64,000 bases of DNA from Paenibacillus wynnii (lineage in GTDB: Bacteria > Bacillota > Bacilli > Paenibacillales > Paenibacillaceae): positions 1 through 64,000 of the forward strand of contig NZ_JAUSTK010000012.1 in assembly GCF_030812855.1 (NCBI RefSeq). Reading direction: 5' to 3'. Both the position numbers and the translations under genes were made by a program. Below the pieces are notes generated by a model, which did no database searches, was not told where the DNA came from, and worked only from the letters and a program-made list of their open reading frames with translations. Below, in pieces: positions 18,188-27,961 of the stretch; within the stretch, counting starts at the first letter, position 1, and every line of letters starts with the position of its first letter.

Positions 18188-18640
18188 ATGAAAAGACGTA
18201 TAGCTAGAGAAATTATTGTGCAAAGCCTGTATCAGATGGAAATGAACGAAGTGGAAAGTGCTGAAGCAGTAGAGATATTGCTCCAAGAAGCTTCAGATGA
18301 TAATGAATCGGATGTAGTGATTACGGATGAGATTCAACTGAAGCATTATGTAGTTGAACATGTTGATGGAATCTGGGAGCATAAGGTTGCCATTGATGAT
18401 ATTCTTGAGCATTATTTGAAGGGCTGGCAAATGAGCCGTCTGTCCCGAGTTGATCGGCAGATTCTGCGTTTGGCCACCTTTGAAATGATCTTTGCCAATG
18501 ATGTGCCGGCGAAGGTAGCTGTCAACGAAGCCATTGATTTGGCTAAACATTTTGGCACCGATGATTCGGGTAAATTCGTTAATGGTGTATTGGGGAAAAT
18601 GATTCAGGAGCTTGATACGATTAAAGAAAGCAATTCTTAA
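18188..18640 (+). CDS. nusB: Transcription antitermination factor NusB
   Basis: 150 residues, all-helical NusB fold: [18 protein letters not shown] at the start (RNA-binding Arg-rich helix), [16 protein letters not shown] and [29 protein letters not shown] near the end. It binds boxA with S10 in rRNA antitermination. AGGAGG lies 6 nt upstream of ATG. It begins the run nusB-folD-xseA-xseB-ispA, standard for the phylum. Confidence 0.96.
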   Translation: MKRRIAREIIVQSLYQMEMNEVESAEAVEILLQEASDDNESDVVITDEIQLKHYVVEHVDGIWEHKVAIDDILEHYLKGWQMSRLSRVDRQILRLATFEMIFANDVPAKVAVNEAIDLAKHFGTDDSGKFVNGVLGKMIQELDTIKESNS

Positions 18641-18672
18641 TTCACTTATACACAAAAGGGGAGAAGTCTGTC

Positions 18673-19530
18673 ATGACAGCAGCAATCATCAGTGGTAAAC
18701 AAGTATCGGATGAAATTCGTATCGACATTGCCCGGGAGGTTGCACTACTCTCAGAACGAGGTGCACAACCAGGTCTTGCTGTAGTATTGGTAGGGGAAGA
18801 TCCGGCTTCACAAGTATATGTGCGGAATAAGGAGAAGTCTTGTGTCAGCTTAGGGTTCTATTCCGAAGTTCACAGACTGTCTGCTTCCACTTCGCAGGAA
18901 GAACTGCTGGCTATGATAGATGATTTGAACAGCCGAAATGAGATTGACGGAATTCTTGTGCAGCTCCCACTACCGAAGCATATTGATGAGAAAGCAGTTA
19001 TCAATGCGATTGCAGTGGAGAAGGACGTGGATGGATTTCATCCTGTCAATGTAGGAAATCTTGTGATTGGTGATGACAGTCTGCTCCCATGTACTCCAGC
19101 AGGAGTTATAGAATTGATCAAACGGACTGGAACAGGTTTAGCAGGCAAACACGCAGTGGTCATTGGCCGCAGCAACATCGTAGGTAAGCCAGTCTCCTTA
19201 TTGCTTCAGCGAGAAAATGCTACCGTAACCATGTGCCATTCCCGTACAGCAAATATGGCTGAGTTATGCCTTCAGGCGGACATTCTGGTAGTAGCCATTG
19301 GCCGGGCTAACTTTATCGATGCATCCTATGTAAAGCCGGGAGCTGTCGTCATCGATGTAGGGATGAACCGACTGGATAACGGTAAGCTTGCAGGTGATGT
19401 TGAGTATGAAAGTGCTAAAGAAGTAGCCGGTTATATTACACCTGTTCCAGGTGGAGTGGGCCCTATGACTATAACTATGCTTATGAGCAATACACTGATT
19501 GCGGCAAAACGCCGCCGTGGTCTGGAATAG
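18673..19530 (+). CDS. folD: Methylenetetrahydrofolate dehydrogenase/cyclohydrolase
   Basis: 285 residues. Signatures [18 protein letters not shown] (substrate site with catalytic Lys), [25 protein letters not shown] (NADP site) and [15 protein letters not shown] are intact. The bifunctional enzyme interconverts methylene-, methenyl- and formyl-tetrahydrofolate in one-carbon metabolism. AAGGGGAG precedes the ATG. Confidence 0.97.
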   Translation: MTAAIISGKQVSDEIRIDIAREVALLSERGAQPGLAVVLVGEDPASQVYVRNKEKSCVSLGFYSEVHRLSASTSQEELLAMIDDLNSRNEIDGILVQLPLPKHIDEKAVINAIAVEKDVDGFHPVNVGNLVIGDDSLLPCTPAGVIELIKRTGTGLAGKHAVVIGRSNIVGKPVSLLLQRENATVTMCHSRTANMAELCLQADILVVAIGRANFIDASYVKPGAVVIDVGMNRLDNGKLAGDVEYESAKEVAGYITPVPGGVGPMTITMLMSNTLIAAKRRRGLE

Positions 19531-19539
19531 GGTACGCTT

Positions 19540-20925
19540 ATGGCAGCCGAACGTCAGGTCTATTCGATAAAAGAACTTAACCGCTATATCCGAATGAAAC
19601 TGGATTCGGATTCCTTACTATCTGACGTATGGATTCGCGGAGAAATTTCGAATTTCACCCATCATGGCAGTGGACATATGTACTTTACGTTAAAGGATGA
19701 GAGCAGCCGTATCAAAGCTATTATGTTCTCATCTCATAACCAGAGATTGCCTTTTGTTCCTAAGGAAGGCGCAAGGGTAATTGCCCGAGGGAATGTGACT
19801 GTATATGAACGGGATGGGCAATACCAATTCTATGCGACACATATGCAACCTGACGGCATAGGTAGTCTATATCTCGCTTATGAGCAATTGAAGAGCAAGC
19901 TCGAACTTGAGGGGTTGTTCTCAGCGGATCGTAAGCGTCCCTTGCCGCGATTTCCGCGCTGTATCGGGGTAATCACTTCTCCAACAGGTGCGGCGGTACG
20001 AGATATCATGATTACGCTTAAGCGGCGTTTTCCGCAAGCATCAGTTGTATTATATCCCGTGCTGGTACAGGGAAAAGGTGCCGGTCCTTCCGTAGTTAAG
20101 GCGATTCAAGAATTGAATGCCATGGGGGAAGCCGATGTACTTATTGTCGGCCGTGGCGGTGGGTCGTTAGAGGAGCTGTGGGCGTTCAACGAAGAGGGAG
20201 TCGCCCGGGCGATTGCTGCGTCGGAGATCCCAGTGATCTCGGCCGTAGGCCATGAGACTGACTTCACGATCGCCGACTTTGTTGCCGACCTCCGGGCTGC
20301 AACACCAACAGCCGCCGCAGAGTTGGCTGTACCACATGCAGGCGAGCTGGCGGCTCAACTGGTGCAGACGCAGCGACGCCTGCGCCAGAGCTTGCTCCGG
20401 CGCGCTCAGCGTGACCGGGAGAGGCTCTCTTCTCTACAGCGTTCCCCGGTGCTGGTGAACCCGCGCCGATACCTGCTTCAGCATACACAGCGGCTGGACA
20501 TGCTTCAGCGGCGTCTTGCCGTCGCCTTGGCAACGCGAGTTAGCCGCGCACGAGAGCGTCAAACCGTTTTGCAGCATAGCCTGCAGAGGTTTACGCCGCG
20601 TGAGGGGGTCATCGCTGCCCGGAGGCGCACTGAAAGTCTGCGTCGCGAGCTGGTGAGCGCCATGCAGGCACGGTTGCAAGAGAAGCGATCCCGTTATGTG
20701 GCGGAAATGCGTCACTTGGATGCGCTTAGTCCACTCAAAGTAATGTCGAGAGGTTACAGCCTTGTCTATGACGAAGGTGAACAGCATCTCATTAAATCAA
20801 TGACTGAGGTACAAATTGGTGATCTTGTAGTGATCAAGTTGAACGATGGACAACTTGACTGCCAAGTTCGGGGGATGAAGGAGGAGGCCAAAGGCGATGA
20901 CGAAGAAACCGGAACTGGATTTTGA
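19540..20925 (+). CDS. xseA: Exodeoxyribonuclease VII large subunit
   Basis: 461 residues: N-terminal OB-fold (LLSDVWIRGEISNFTHHGSGHMYFTLKD), catalytic core (RCIGVITSPTGAAVRDI; VGRGGGSLEELWAFNEE; SAVGHETDFTIADFVADLRA), a long coiled-coil Arg-rich region (residues ~270-390) that carries XseB, and a C-terminal strand. It degrades single-stranded DNA in repair. It begins 9 nt after folD. Confidence 0.96.
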   Translation: MAAERQVYSIKELNRYIRMKLDSDSLLSDVWIRGEISNFTHHGSGHMYFTLKDESSRIKAIMFSSHNQRLPFVPKEGARVIARGNVTVYERDGQYQFYATHMQPDGIGSLYLAYEQLKSKLELEGLFSADRKRPLPRFPRCIGVITSPTGAAVRDIMITLKRRFPQASVVLYPVLVQGKGAGPSVVKAIQELNAMGEADVLIVGRGGGSLEELWAFNEEGVARAIAASEIPVISAVGHETDFTIADFVADLRAATPTAAAELAVPHAGELAAQLVQTQRRLRQSLLRRAQRDRERLSSLQRSPVLVNPRRYLLQHTQRLDMLQRRLAVALATRVSRARERQTVLQHSLQRFTPREGVIAARRRTESLRRELVSAMQARLQEKRSRYVAEMRHLDALSPLKVMSRGYSLVYDEGEQHLIKSMTEVQIGDLVVIKLNDGQLDCQVRGMKEEAKGDDEETGTGF

Positions 20926-21154
20926 GGGAGCAATGGACCGGCTGGAAGAAATCGTGCGTGAGCTTGAGCACGGCGACGTTCCCCTGGAGAAAGCCATAGA
21001 TCTTTTTCAGCAGGGCATGAAGCTGTCGCAGCTATGCGGCAGCAAGCTTACGGAAGTAGAGCATAAAATTGAATTGATTGCCTTAGAGGACGGAGAACTG
21101 CGCAAAAAGCCGTTCGGTGCCCGGCTGGAAGGGGACAATGATGAATCGCTATAA
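20897..21154 (+). CDS. xseB: Exodeoxyribonuclease VII small subunit
   Basis: 85 residues, slightly longer than usual, with the XseB helices LDFEGAMDRLEEIVRELEHG and LEKAIDLFQQGMKLSQLC. It overlaps the end of xseA by 29 nt in another frame, typical translational coupling for the two subunits. Confidence 0.95.
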   Translation: MTKKPELDFEGAMDRLEEIVRELEHGDVPLEKAIDLFQQGMKLSQLCGSKLTEVEHKIELIALEDGELRKKPFGARLEGDNDESL

Positions 21155-22085
21155 TCATGAACTTCAAAGTGGATCCAAAGAATCCTTTCGAGAGCCACTT
21201 GAGGATTATATTGCAGCGGTAATTGAGCTTGTCACCACCGAAATAGAGAGGCTGTTCCCGGAACATTGGGAAGTGCCACAGAATTTGAGGGAAGCCATGA
21301 AGTATTCGCTTATGGCTGGAGGAAAGCGCCTTCGCCCCTTGCTTGTCATTGCGGCTTGTGAAGCACTTGGAGGGCGGCGAGAGGCAGCCTTGCCTGTCGC
21401 AACAGCCATTGAGATGGTTCATACCTACTCACTGATTCATGATGACCTGCCTGCTATGGATAATGATGACTACCGCAGGGGTAAGTTAACAAACCATAAA
21501 GTATTCGGAGAAGCCACGGCAATCCTTGCCGGGGACGCATTATTGACGCATGCCTTTTACAGTATTGTACAAGCTTCTCGCAGTTATAGTGTGCCTGCTG
21601 AGTGTGTGCTTTCTATTGTAGAGGACTTAGCAGAGATGGCGGGTCCTCGGGGGATGGTCGGAGGACAGATTGCCGATATGGAAGGTGAGCAGGGTCTTAC
21701 CGAGCTTGAACAGCTGCAATATATTCATTTGCACAAAACGGGAGATCTTATCGTCTTTTCCTTACTAGCAGGTGGAAGAATTGGTGGAGCCACTGAACAG
21801 CAGCTTGAGGCCTTACGGAGCTTCGGTACTCATATTGGTCTTGCGTTTCAAGTTCAGGATGACATTCTTGACCTGATCGGGGATGAAGGCAAACTTGGCA
21901 AAAAGACGGGTAGCGATCTTAAACAAGAAAAGGTTACTTATCCCTATTTCATCGGCCTTGAGGCTTCACAACAAGAGGTTGAACGTCTAACGGAAACAGC
22001 CAAGTTAGCTGTATTGGAGGGAGGGTTTACAGACAGTACCCGATTGCTGGAAATTGCCGGATACTTGATGAAACGGGACCATTGA
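21141..22085 (+). CDS. ispA: Farnesyl/geranyl diphosphate synthase
   Basis: 314-residue polyprenyl synthase that condenses IPP with DMAPP/GPP to farnesyl diphosphate. The first Asp-rich motif is DDLPAMDND, the second DDILD; GGKRLRP (diphosphate binding) and the KTGSDLKQEK loop are present. It overlaps xseB by 14 nt. ATG 21141 fits the GGAAGGGG site better than 21138. The N-terminus is about 20 residues longer than usual, so a later start is possible. Confidence 0.94.
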   Translation: MNRYNHELQSGSKESFREPLEDYIAAVIELVTTEIERLFPEHWEVPQNLREAMKYSLMAGGKRLRPLLVIAACEALGGRREAALPVATAIEMVHTYSLIHDDLPAMDNDDYRRGKLTNHKVFGEATAILAGDALLTHAFYSIVQASRSYSVPAECVLSIVEDLAEMAGPRGMVGGQIADMEGEQGLTELEQLQYIHLHKTGDLIVFSLLAGGRIGGATEQQLEALRSFGTHIGLAFQVQDDILDLIGDEGKLGKKTGSDLKQEKVTYPYFIGLEASQQEVERLTETAKLAVLEGGFTDSTRLLEIAGYLMKRDH

Positions 22086-22118
22086 CCCCTGCGACAGAGA
22101 ATAATAGAAAATTTCAGA

Positions 22119-22148
22119 AGCGGCTGCATTTCGACAGCCGTTTCGTTT
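22119..22148 (+). terminator. ispA terminator overlapping the dxs promoter
   Basis: CGGCTG (22121-22126) pairs with CAGCCG (22135-22140), followed by the T-rich TTTCGTTT. Confidence 0.7.
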
Positions 22149-22158
22149 GTGCTATAAT
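22131..22158 (+). promoter_or_regulatory. Vegetative promoter of dxs
   Basis: -35 TCGACA (22131-22136), 16-nt spacer, -10 TATAAT (22153-22158). The -35 lies inside the terminator stem of ispA. It places transcription start near 22165, which rules out the longer reading frame from 22147. Confidence 0.75.
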
Positions 22159-22200
22159 GAGACCTATATTTTACAACATCAAGGAAAGCGGGGAAAACAC

Positions 22201-24108
22201 GTGCTGCTTCCACAAATAAAAGATCCTGAGCAACTGAAATCACTGTCGGTCGAAGAACTGACTACTCTTGCGGATGAGATCCGCCGGTTTTTGATCGAGA
22301 AGCTATCTGTGACCGGAGGCCATCTGGCATCTAACCTAGGAGTAGTGGAGCTCACGCTGGCCCTGCATTACTGTTATGAGAGTCCACGGGACAAAATGAT
22401 ATATGACGTAGGCCATCAGGCGTACGTTCACAAAATATTGACTGGCCGGATGGACCGTTTTGACTCCCTGCGTAAGCAGGACGGGTTATGCGGGTTTGTT
22501 AAACGTTCGGAGAGCAAGCATGATGTCTGGGAAGCAGGACACAGCAGTACTTCACTTTCTGCTGCCATGGGTATGGCAGTTGCCAGGGATTTGAAGGGTG
22601 AGGACAATAAGGTTATTGCCGTCATTGGTGACGGTGCACTTACAGGCGGTATGGCCTTTGAAGCCTTAAACCATATCGGGCATGAGAAGCGTAAACTGAT
22701 GGTTATTTTGAACGATAATGAGATGTCCATTGCGCCTAACGTAGGAGCGATGCACAATTATTTGAGTAAAATTCGTTCAGACCGCCACTATTTGCGTGCT
22801 AAAGATGAAGTTGAGGGACTGCTCAAAAAAATCCCGGCAATCGGGGGTCGTTTAGCCAAAACCGCTGAACGAATGAAGGACAGTCTTAAATATATGATGG
22901 TACCAGGTGTGCTTTTTGAAGAGCTTGGCTTTACATACCTAGGTCCGGTGGATGGTCATGATCTGGAGAAGATGATCGATACTTTCCATCAGGCGGATAA
23001 TGTAGCGGGTCCTGTTCTTGTGCATGTGCTCACGACAAAAGGTAAGGGCTATCAACCTGCGGAAGCGGATTCCTATAAATGGCATGGAATTACACCTTAC
23101 AAGATTGAATCGGGTCAAGTACTAAAAGCGGTAGGCAATCCAATGTATACGGATGTTTTTGGTCAGACCCTTATCGAGCTTGGACGAGAAGACAAACGAC
23201 TTGTCGCGGTTACACCTGCTATGCCTGGCGGTTCGGGCTTATTTCCGTTCGCCAAGGAATTCCCAGACCGGATGATAGATGTAGGTATTGCGGAACAGCA
23301 TGCGGCGACACTTTGCGCTGCGCTGGCAATGGAAGGGATGAAGCCTGTATTCGCGGTTTACTCCACCTTCATGCAACGCGCCTATGATCAGATCGTACAT
23401 GATATTTGCCGTCATAATGCTAACGTAATGTTCGCTATTGATCGTGCTGGCTTTGTAGGCGCTGATGGAGAGACGCATCAGGGTGTGTATGATATAGCTT
23501 TCATGCGGCATATTCCGAACATGGTTATGATGATGCCAAAAGATGAGAATGAACTGCGCCATATGATGAAGACCGCAATTGATTATAATGACGGACCGAT
23601 TGCTTACCGTTACCCCCGTATCAATGGAACAGGTGTAACTCTGGATAAAGAAATGCATAGTATTCCTATCGGCTCCTGGGAGCGGCTTCGTTCAGGAGAT
23701 GAGGTAGTAGTATTAGCTTGCGGTCCAATGGTTCAATTGGCTGAGGAAGCTGCGGAGCTCCTAAAGCGTGAAGGAATTCAGGTTGGTGTGGTGAATGCCC
23801 GCTTCCTGAAACCCCTCGACGACACCATGCTGCTGGATCTGGCACATGCCGGTACCCATATGATCGTTATCGAAGAGGCTAGTCAAGCGGGAAGTCTGGG
23901 AAGCGCTGTTCTGGAATTTTTTGCTGAGCATGAGGTGTATGAAACTCATGTTCATATTATGGGTGTGCCGGACATTTTTGTTGAGCATGGTTCCATTAAA
24001 GAGCAGCGGCAGCTGACAGGACTGAGCGTTGAAGTGTTGTGCGGACGTATTAAGTCTATGAAGGCATTAAGTGCCTTCCCCTACGGCAAAACGACAACTT
24101 CCTCGTAA
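22201..24108 (+). CDS. dxs: 1-deoxy-D-xylulose-5-phosphate synthase
   Basis: 635-residue thiamine-diphosphate enzyme that joins pyruvate and glyceraldehyde-3-phosphate, first step of the MEP isoprenoid pathway. ThDP/Mg motif [18 protein letters not shown] with NDN further on, substrate His in [15 protein letters not shown], the transketolase-like middle domain ([30 protein letters not shown]) and C-terminal domain are complete. The GTG at 22201 is chosen from the promoter position and the GCGGGG site upstream. Neighbouring ispA acts later in the same pathway. Confidence 0.96.
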   Translation: MLLPQIKDPEQLKSLSVEELTTLADEIRRFLIEKLSVTGGHLASNLGVVELTLALHYCYESPRDKMIYDVGHQAYVHKILTGRMDRFDSLRKQDGLCGFVKRSESKHDVWEAGHSSTSLSAAMGMAVARDLKGEDNKVIAVIGDGALTGGMAFEALNHIGHEKRKLMVILNDNEMSIAPNVGAMHNYLSKIRSDRHYLRAKDEVEGLLKKIPAIGGRLAKTAERMKDSLKYMMVPGVLFEELGFTYLGPVDGHDLEKMIDTFHQADNVAGPVLVHVLTTKGKGYQPAEADSYKWHGITPYKIESGQVLKAVGNPMYTDVFGQTLIELGREDKRLVAVTPAMPGGSGLFPFAKEFPDRMIDVGIAEQHAATLCAALAMEGMKPVFAVYSTFMQRAYDQIVHDICRHNANVMFAIDRAGFVGADGETHQGVYDIAFMRHIPNMVMMMPKDENELRHMMKTAIDYNDGPIAYRYPRINGTGVTLDKEMHSIPIGSWERLRSGDEVVVLACGPMVQLAEEAAELLKREGIQVGVVNARFLKPLDDTMLLDLAHAGTHMIVIEEASQAGSLGSAVLEFFAEHEVYETHVHIMGVPDIFVEHGSIKEQRQLTGLSVEVLCGRIKSMKALSAFPYGKTTTSS

Positions 24109-24159
24109 GTCTATAGAAGGAACCGTTTTGTTTAAAAGTTCAACATTCAGGAGATGACC

Positions 24160-25059
24160 ATGGAACACCCTAAGGAACGGATTGATGTCCTGCTTGTAGA
24201 GCAGGGATTTTATGAAAGTCGGGAAAAGGCCAAAGCAGCGATTATGGCTGGACTTGTATTGGCGAATGAAGAGCGGATCGAGAAGGCCGGAATGAAAGTG
24301 TTGCGGAGCTCGACCTTGAAGGTAAAGGGCTCTGTGCACCCTTATGTTAGCCGTGGAGGACTGAAGCTAGAGAAAGCGCTTCGGCATTTCGGGATAGATC
24401 TGCAAGGACGGAATATGCTGGATATCGGAGCATCGACCGGCGGTTTTACGGATTGTGCACTCCAAAATGGCGCGAATTACGTTTATGCTATTGATGTTGG
24501 CTACAATCAACTGGACTGGTCACTACGCAATCATGAGCGTGTACGTGTGATGGAACGCACCAACTTCCGTTACATGACCCCTCCTGATATCGACGGTCCG
24601 GCTCCGGACTTCGCTAGTATTGATGTATCATTTATTTCCCTTAAGATTATTTTGCCTCCGCTGAAGGCTTTGCTGCAACGACCTGCTGATATCGCAGCCT
24701 TAATTAAACCTCAGTTCGAAGCGGGCCGTGAAAAGGTCGGTAAATCCGGAGTGATACGTGATTCAGCGGTTCATAAGGAAGTCTTGATGAACGTATTAAC
24801 TATGGCTGCTGAGCTAGGATACCAGCTTAAAGGGTTAACTTTCTCACCTATAACCGGCGGAGAGGGTAACATTGAATTTCTCGTCCACTGGAGACTCGAG
24901 ACGTTGGAAGATCCGAATCAAAGCGGAGATCAACAGTTGGTGGCACCGCTGACAGAAACGGCCCTTCAAGAGATTTCTGCGCTCTCTGAGGCTGTTGTAA
25001 AAGAAGCCTCAACTACTTTCAAAGTCAATTCTGTTCATGGAAACTCATCGGGTCGATGA
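24160..25059 (+). CDS. tlyA: TlyA family rRNA 2'-O-methyltransferase
   Basis: 299 residues: N-terminal S4 RNA-binding domain (RIDVLLVEQGFYESREKAKAAIMAG) then an FtsJ-type methyltransferase with SAM loop LDIGASTGGFTDCALQNGA and DVSFISLKIILPP. TlyA enzymes methylate cytidines of 16S/23S rRNA; in B. subtilis the gene is yqxC beside ahrC. ATG 24160 follows CAGGAGATGACC; ATG 24154 is too close to the ribosome site. Confidence 0.92.
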   Translation: MEHPKERIDVLLVEQGFYESREKAKAAIMAGLVLANEERIEKAGMKVLRSSTLKVKGSVHPYVSRGGLKLEKALRHFGIDLQGRNMLDIGASTGGFTDCALQNGANYVYAIDVGYNQLDWSLRNHERVRVMERTNFRYMTPPDIDGPAPDFASIDVSFISLKIILPPLKALLQRPADIAALIKPQFEAGREKVGKSGVIRDSAVHKEVLMNVLTMAAELGYQLKGLTFSPITGGEGNIEFLVHWRLETLEDPNQSGDQQLVAPLTETALQEISALSEAVVKEASTTFKVNSVHGNSSGR

Positions 25060-25125
25060 GTTTCTTTTGCTAAAGGAAGAAGGAATTGAAGGGATTAGCG
25101 CGAATAAATCACCGAGGTGATTGTT

Positions 25126-25599
25126 ATGTCGGGTAACTCGGACAGGGCAGTAATGGTGCTGATTGGTGTAGCGTTGTCGATTTGGGTTTTGTACCGGGTT
25201 TATATATGGCTGCAGAGTTCTCCTCGTTCTTTCATGAAGGACACTATTCCTATCAATAAAGAAATTATACCTCACCCCGCTTTGGACATGCTTGAGGCAG
25301 CTGGCTATGAAGTTGTCGGCGGTAAGCTCCGAATTCCGCTGTCCTTTACCGCTGACGGTTCGATACTATACAGTCGGTTATATATTGATTACGTCGCTTC
25401 TGCAAATGATGGAACCTTATATCTAGTTATGCTTGAGAGACCTCGGAAGCAATTGGAATGGACAGGAAGCGGTATTAGGGATTTTTTGCTTCCCTATCTT
25501 TTGCTTTATCCGGAATGTGGTGGAGTATTATTCGTGAACCTTTCTTCAACTAAAGTTAGTGTGATTAAGCTCGGTAAAGACGATGGTGAATCAGACTAA
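25126..25599 (+). CDS. Hypothetical membrane-anchored protein
   Basis: 157 residues: one N-terminal membrane helix (AVMVLIGVALSIWVLYRVYIWL), then a soluble domain with regular beta-strands (ALDMLEAAGYEVVGGKLRIPLSF; LYSRLYIDYVASANDGTLYLVML; CGGVLFVNLSSTKVSVIKL). No domain recognised; the pattern loosely recalls nuclease-like or Holliday-resolvase-like folds but no catalytic motif is evident. GAGGTG precedes the ATG. It sits between tlyA and argR. Confidence 0.6.
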   Translation: MSGNSDRAVMVLIGVALSIWVLYRVYIWLQSSPRSFMKDTIPINKEIIPHPALDMLEAAGYEVVGGKLRIPLSFTADGSILYSRLYIDYVASANDGTLYLVMLERPRKQLEWTGSGIRDFLLPYLLLYPECGGVLFVNLSSTKVSVIKLGKDDGESD

Positions 25600-25626
25600 G
25601 CAATATTTAAATACGGGAGGCAACTA

Positions 25627-26076
25627 ATGAAGGGACAAAGGCACATCAAAATACGTGAGATCATAACTCACCACGATATAGAAACTCAGGACGAGCTGGT
25701 TGAAGAATTGCGAAATTCCGGTTTTCAGGTGACGCAGGCAACGGTGTCTCGGGATATCAAAGAACTGCTACTAATAAAAGTCCCTATGGACGACGGAAGA
25801 TATAAATATTCACTTCCGACTGATCAACGTTATAACCCAACACAGAAATTGAAGCGGGTATTGGTGGACAATTTCGTGCAAATCGATTTTTCAGCCAATC
25901 TGGTAGTTATGAAATGTCTGCCGGGAACTGCAAATTCGGTTGCTGCGCTTATTGATAATATTGCTTGGCCGCAAATCATGGGTACAATCTCCGGTGACGA
26001 TACGATTCTGATCATTTGCCGTCAGCCGGAAGACAGCAAGAATGTTATTGCGCAAATTATGGGCTACATATCCTAA
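25627..26076 (+). CDS. argR: Arginine repressor ArgR/AhrC
   Basis: 149 residues, standard length. N-terminal winged helix ([25 protein letters not shown]... [15 protein letters not shown]) with the SR motif of the recognition helix; C-terminal hexamerisation domain with the arginine-binding loop [15 protein letters not shown]. It represses arginine biosynthesis and activates catabolism. Ribosome site GGGAGG 6 nt upstream. Confidence 0.96.
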   Translation: MKGQRHIKIREIITHHDIETQDELVEELRNSGFQVTQATVSRDIKELLLIKVPMDDGRYKYSLPTDQRYNPTQKLKRVLVDNFVQIDFSANLVVMKCLPGTANSVAALIDNIAWPQIMGTISGDDTILIICRQPEDSKNVIAQIMGYIS

Positions 26077-26119
26077 TTTCATATATGCTGATTATCATCT
26101 TTTCGGAGGTGCCTTATTC

Positions 26120-27847
26120 GTGTTAGAGACGTTATCAATCCGTAATCTTGCTGTAGTCGAAGCAGTAGATGTTTTATTTTATCCTGGATTTCACGTTCTT
26201 ACAGGGGAGACGGGTGCGGGTAAGTCCATCGTCATTGATGCTCTTGGACTTATTGCCGGCGGCCGCGGCTCTGCTGATTCTATTCGTTATGGCTGTGAGA
26301 AGGCTGAGATGGAAGCGCTTTTCAGTCTCCCTGAGAGTCATCCTGTATGGGAGACGCTGGAACGCCTTGGTATTCGTGCGCAGAAGGAAGAGCATTTAAT
26401 TATTCGCCGCGAGCTAACAGCACAGGGGAAAAGTACCTCTCGTGTAAATGGCCAAATGGTAAATTTAAGTATGCTCCGTGAAATTGGTGAACAGCTTGTC
26501 AATATTCACGGTCAGCATGAGCATCAGAACCTTTTAAAGGCGGAGCGGCATTTAAGTCTGCTGGATACCTTTGGGGAAGCGTTGATCGGACCCCTTAAAG
26601 CAGCCTATCAGGAGAAGTATTCTGAATTCGCTAAAGTGGAAAAAGAGTTGCGTGAGCTGCAGGAATCTAGCCAAAAGGGCTATCAGATGCTTGACTTATA
26701 TCGTTTTCAATTAGAGGAAATATCTGCGGCCTCATTAAAAACGGGAGAAGATGCATTACTTTCGGAAGAAAGGGTCAAACTATCTCACAGCGAGAAAATG
26801 ATGGATTCCGTATCAGGGTCTTACGAACTTCTCTACGATAAGCAAGGAATTGAATCTATAGGAAATGTGATATCCAAGCTTGAGGATGCAGTCCGATATG
26901 ATGAAAAGGGATTGAAGCCTATATTGGAGCAACTGCAGTCTTCCTATTATCAGCTGGAGGATGCCGCTTTTCAGCTTCGTGATTACCGTGATGAAATAGA
27001 ATTCAATCCGGAACGACTAGAGGAGATTGAGAATCGTCTGGATCTAATTTCGGGACTGCGCCGAAAATACGGAGATAGCATTGAGCAAATTTTGGAATAT
27101 TATGATCAAATTCATCGGGAAACGGATTTATTAGAGAACAAAGATGAATATCTGGAAAAATTAACGGCGAAGCGTGACGGACTGCTCGGTGTTCTAATGG
27201 AAGCAGCGAATAAGCTCAGTGAGGCTCGGCGCCAGTGTGCCCTTGATTTGGCGGGACAAGTGGAGAGTGAGCTTAAAGATCTGCAGATGGAGCGAACTTC
27301 CCTTAAGGTCAATTTGGAAACACTGGAGGACCCTAGAGGCATTGAATATCAGAATCGACGAATTCGTCTAACACGGCAAGGCATTGACAGTGCTGAGTTT
27401 ATGATCTCCCCTAATCCGGGCGAACCTTTAAGACCTTTGAGCAAAATTGCCTCAGGCGGAGAGCTGTCACGGATGATGTTGGCAATGAAGAGTATTTTCG
27501 CCAGACATGATGCGATACCGGTCCTGATCTTTGATGAAGTGGATACGGGTGTCAGCGGACGTGCTGCCCAGTCCATCGCAGATAAGCTGTACAAGCTGTC
27601 TTCAACCTGCCAGGTGTTTTCCATTACTCATTTACCTCAGGTGGCCTGTATGGCTGATCATCAGTATTTGATACGTAAGAAGGTTGAAGACGGAAGAACC
27701 ATGACTGAGGTGGAATCCTTGTCCACCCACGGCCGGGTAGTGGAGCTGGCCCGAATGCTTGGAGGCGTTGAAATTACCGAAAAAACGTTGCACCATGCAC
27801 AGGAAATGCTCAATTTAGCGGAGGCCAGCAAGGGTGCTGCAAGCTAG
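26120..27847 (+). CDS. recN: DNA repair protein RecN
   Basis: 575 residues, an SMC-like ATPase of double-strand break repair. Walker A GETGAGKSIVIDAL near residue 30, a coiled-coil middle (residues ~160-370), ABC-type signature ASGGELSRMMLAMK and Walker B PVLIFDEVDTGVSG, then the H-loop ITHLPQVACMADHQ. The GTG at 26120 is set by CGGAGGTG 8 nt upstream and by the family start (M/V-L-x-x-L-S-I-R-N-L-A). Confidence 0.96.
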   Translation: MLETLSIRNLAVVEAVDVLFYPGFHVLTGETGAGKSIVIDALGLIAGGRGSADSIRYGCEKAEMEALFSLPESHPVWETLERLGIRAQKEEHLIIRRELTAQGKSTSRVNGQMVNLSMLREIGEQLVNIHGQHEHQNLLKAERHLSLLDTFGEALIGPLKAAYQEKYSEFAKVEKELRELQESSQKGYQMLDLYRFQLEEISAASLKTGEDALLSEERVKLSHSEKMMDSVSGSYELLYDKQGIESIGNVISKLEDAVRYDEKGLKPILEQLQSSYYQLEDAAFQLRDYRDEIEFNPERLEEIENRLDLISGLRRKYGDSIEQILEYYDQIHRETDLLENKDEYLEKLTAKRDGLLGVLMEAANKLSEARRQCALDLAGQVESELKDLQMERTSLKVNLETLEDPRGIEYQNRRIRLTRQGIDSAEFMISPNPGEPLRPLSKIASGGELSRMMLAMKSIFARHDAIPVLIFDEVDTGVSGRAAQSIADKLYKLSSTCQVFSITHLPQVACMADHQYLIRKKVEDGRTMTEVESLSTHGRVVELARMLGGVEITEKTLHHAQEMLNLAEASKGAAS

Positions 27848-27961
27848 TCGGGACAATGATTGACAGTAATAAAAGCCTGGGGGCAAGGTTATCTTATAGG
27901 TACGCAATTGGCGACCACCTTTTTCGTCAAGCGAAAGAAGCTAAAGGGAGCGTGACAGCCA

